This document shows positions 4,699 to 5,691 of a stretch of DNA of 5,691 nt, piece by piece. The notes beneath the pieces are model-generated. The model was not told where the DNA came from and made no database searches. It worked only from the letters and a program-made list of their open reading frames with translations. The DNA is from Pollutimonas sp036675955 (GTDB lineage Bacteria; Pseudomonadota; Gammaproteobacteria; Burkholderiales; Burkholderiaceae_B), in assembly GCA_036675955.1 (NCBI GenBank), contig JAKFDW010000013.1, positions 1-5,691 on the forward strand, given 5' to 3'. The position numbers and the translations under genes were made by a program. Each line of letters starts with the position of its first letter. Position 1 is the first letter of the stretch.

Positions 4699-5691
4699 AT
4701 GAAACTTGATCGCCCAACGCTTTTTCGCCAGCAATGTCACGTGGCAGGACGATGGATAGACGCCAGCGATGGAAATTCCATTCCGGTCAGCAATCCCGCC
4801 GATGGCAGTGTCCTGGGCAGCGTGCCCAAGCTGACCGCCGCCGATGTACGAAAAGCCATTGAAGCGGCCAACGCCGCCTTGCCGGCCTGGCGGGAAAAAA
4901 GCGGAAAGGAACGCTCCAGCCTGATCAGGCGTTGGTACGACCTGTGCATGGCGCATCAGGAAGACCTGGCGACCATACTCACCCTGGAGCAAGGCAAGCC
5001 CTTGAAAGAGTCGCGCGGCGAAATCGCCTACGGTTCCTCTTTTCTCGAATGGTTTGCCGAAGAGGCCAAGCGCACTTATGGCGACGTGATCCCGGCAGCG
5101 ACCAGCGACAAGCGCATTATTGTGATCAAGCAGCCGGTAGGAGTCGTTGCGGCCATCACTCCGTGGAATTTCCCCAATGCCATGATCACCCGCAAAGCGG
5201 GAGCGGCACTGGCTGCCGGTTGCACGATTGTGGTGAAGCCGGCCACCGCCACTCCTTATTCGGCCCTGGCGCTGGCCGAGCTGGCCGCGGAGGCCGGCAT
5301 ACCGGCTGGCGTATTCAACGTCGTGACGGGTAATTCGTCGGTGGTCGGGGGCGAACTTACCGGCAATCCCTTGGTGCGCAAGCTGTCCTTCACGGGCTCC
5401 ACCAGCGTGGGCAAGGAACTCATGGCCCAGTGCGCTCCCACCATGAAGAAAGTATCAATGGAGTTGGGGGGCAATGCGCCATTCATCGTGTTCGACGATG
5501 CGGACCTTGAGCAGGCGGTTGCGGGCGTCATGGCGTCGAAGTTTCGAAATGCGGGACAGACTTGCGTGTGCGCCAACCGGATCTTTGTACAGGAAGGCAT
5601 CTACGACGCATTCGCGGCCCGCTTGAAAGAAGTGGTGGAAAGCCAGAAAGTCGGCAATGGCATGACGGACAACGTAGACCTTGGCCCCTTG
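4699..5691 (+). CDS. gabD: Succinate-semialdehyde dehydrogenase, GabD-like NAD(P)+-dependent aldehyde dehydrogenase (cut by the right edge)
   Basis: Translation from ATG 4699 gives 331 residues, open to the right edge; the family is about 480-485, so the C-terminal third is missing. The sequence follows E. coli GabD closely from memory: LTLEQGKPL (94-102), ITPWNFPNAMITRKAGAALAAGC (153-175), FTGSTSVGKEL (231-241), MELGGNAPFIVFDDADL (254-270) and KFRNAGQTCVCANR (281-294). Catalytic C289, general base E255, oxyanion N157 and cofactor-contacting K180 are all present. GabD oxidises succinate semialdehyde to succinate in the cytoplasm; close relatives act on 2-oxoglutarate semialdehyde or glutarate semialdehyde, and the acid-sugar context makes the second a real alternative. 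No GABA transaminase gene is adjacent. AAAGGA (4687-4692) lies six bases before the ATG, and the gap to the preceding gene is 19 bases, so the two are probably an operon. The name rests on similarity, not on a tested substrate. Confidence 0.93.
   Translation, partial: MKLDRPTLFRQQCHVAGRWIDASDGNSIPVSNPADGSVLGSVPKLTAADVRKAIEAANAALPAWREKSGKERSSLIRRWYDLCMAHQEDLATILTLEQGKPLKESRGEIAYGSSFLEWFAEEAKRTYGDVIPAATSDKRIIVIKQPVGVVAAITPWNFPNAMITRKAGAALAAGCTIVVKPATATPYSALALAELAAEAGIPAGVFNVVTGNSSVVGGELTGNPLVRKLSFTGSTSVGKELMAQCAPTMKKVSMELGGNAPFIVFDDADLEQAVAGVMASKFRNAGQTCVCANRIFVQEGIYDAFAARLKEVVESQKVGNGMTDNVDLGPL

Overview
The window looks like accessory catabolic DNA from a Gram-negative bacterium, most likely a betaproteobacterium of the Burkholderiales (Bordetella/Achromobacter/Pusillimonas-like Alcaligenaceae). 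This is an inference from gene content: a Bug/TctC-type periplasmic binding protein next to an enolase-superfamily enzyme and an FCD-type GntR regulator is a common arrangement there. Coding DNA is moderately GC-rich, while the two main intergenic regions are sharply AT-rich.

Layout: a GntR/FCD repressor-type gene (minus strand, 2761-3594) sits in the centre. Leftward on the minus strand, after a 157-base regulatory gap, follow a possible 15-codon leader ORF, a D-2-hydroxyacid dehydrogenase (1564-2559), a mandelate racemase/muconate lactonizing enzyme-family protein (416-1564) and the first 128 residues of a Bug-family solute-binding protein (1-384, cut by the window edge). The spacing is operon-like: an ATGA overlap, a TAATG overlap and a 31-base gap. 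Rightward on the plus strand, divergent from the regulator, are a second D-2-hydroxyacid dehydrogenase (3708-4679) and, 19 bases later, a GabD-like succinate-semialdehyde dehydrogenase (4699 to the right edge, 331 residues visible).

Working model (inference): the binding protein captures a hydroxy- or sugar acid in the periplasm, the enolase-superfamily enzyme dehydrates or isomerises it, one or both dehydrogenases interconvert 2-hydroxy and 2-keto acids, and the aldehyde dehydrogenase oxidises a terminal semialdehyde (succinate semialdehyde or possibly 2-oxoglutarate semialdehyde) into the TCA cycle. The GntR protein would sense the substrate or an intermediate. The substrate cannot be named from the sequence.

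The most notable details are a glutamine at the usual catalytic-glutamate position of the left dehydrogenase, a strong Shine-Dalgarno that serves a tiny leader ORF rather than the dehydrogenase itself, a 24-base motif shared by the two promoter regions, and divergent promoters that appear to share one -35 element. No RNA genes, CRISPR arrays, insertion sequences or convincing terminators were seen.
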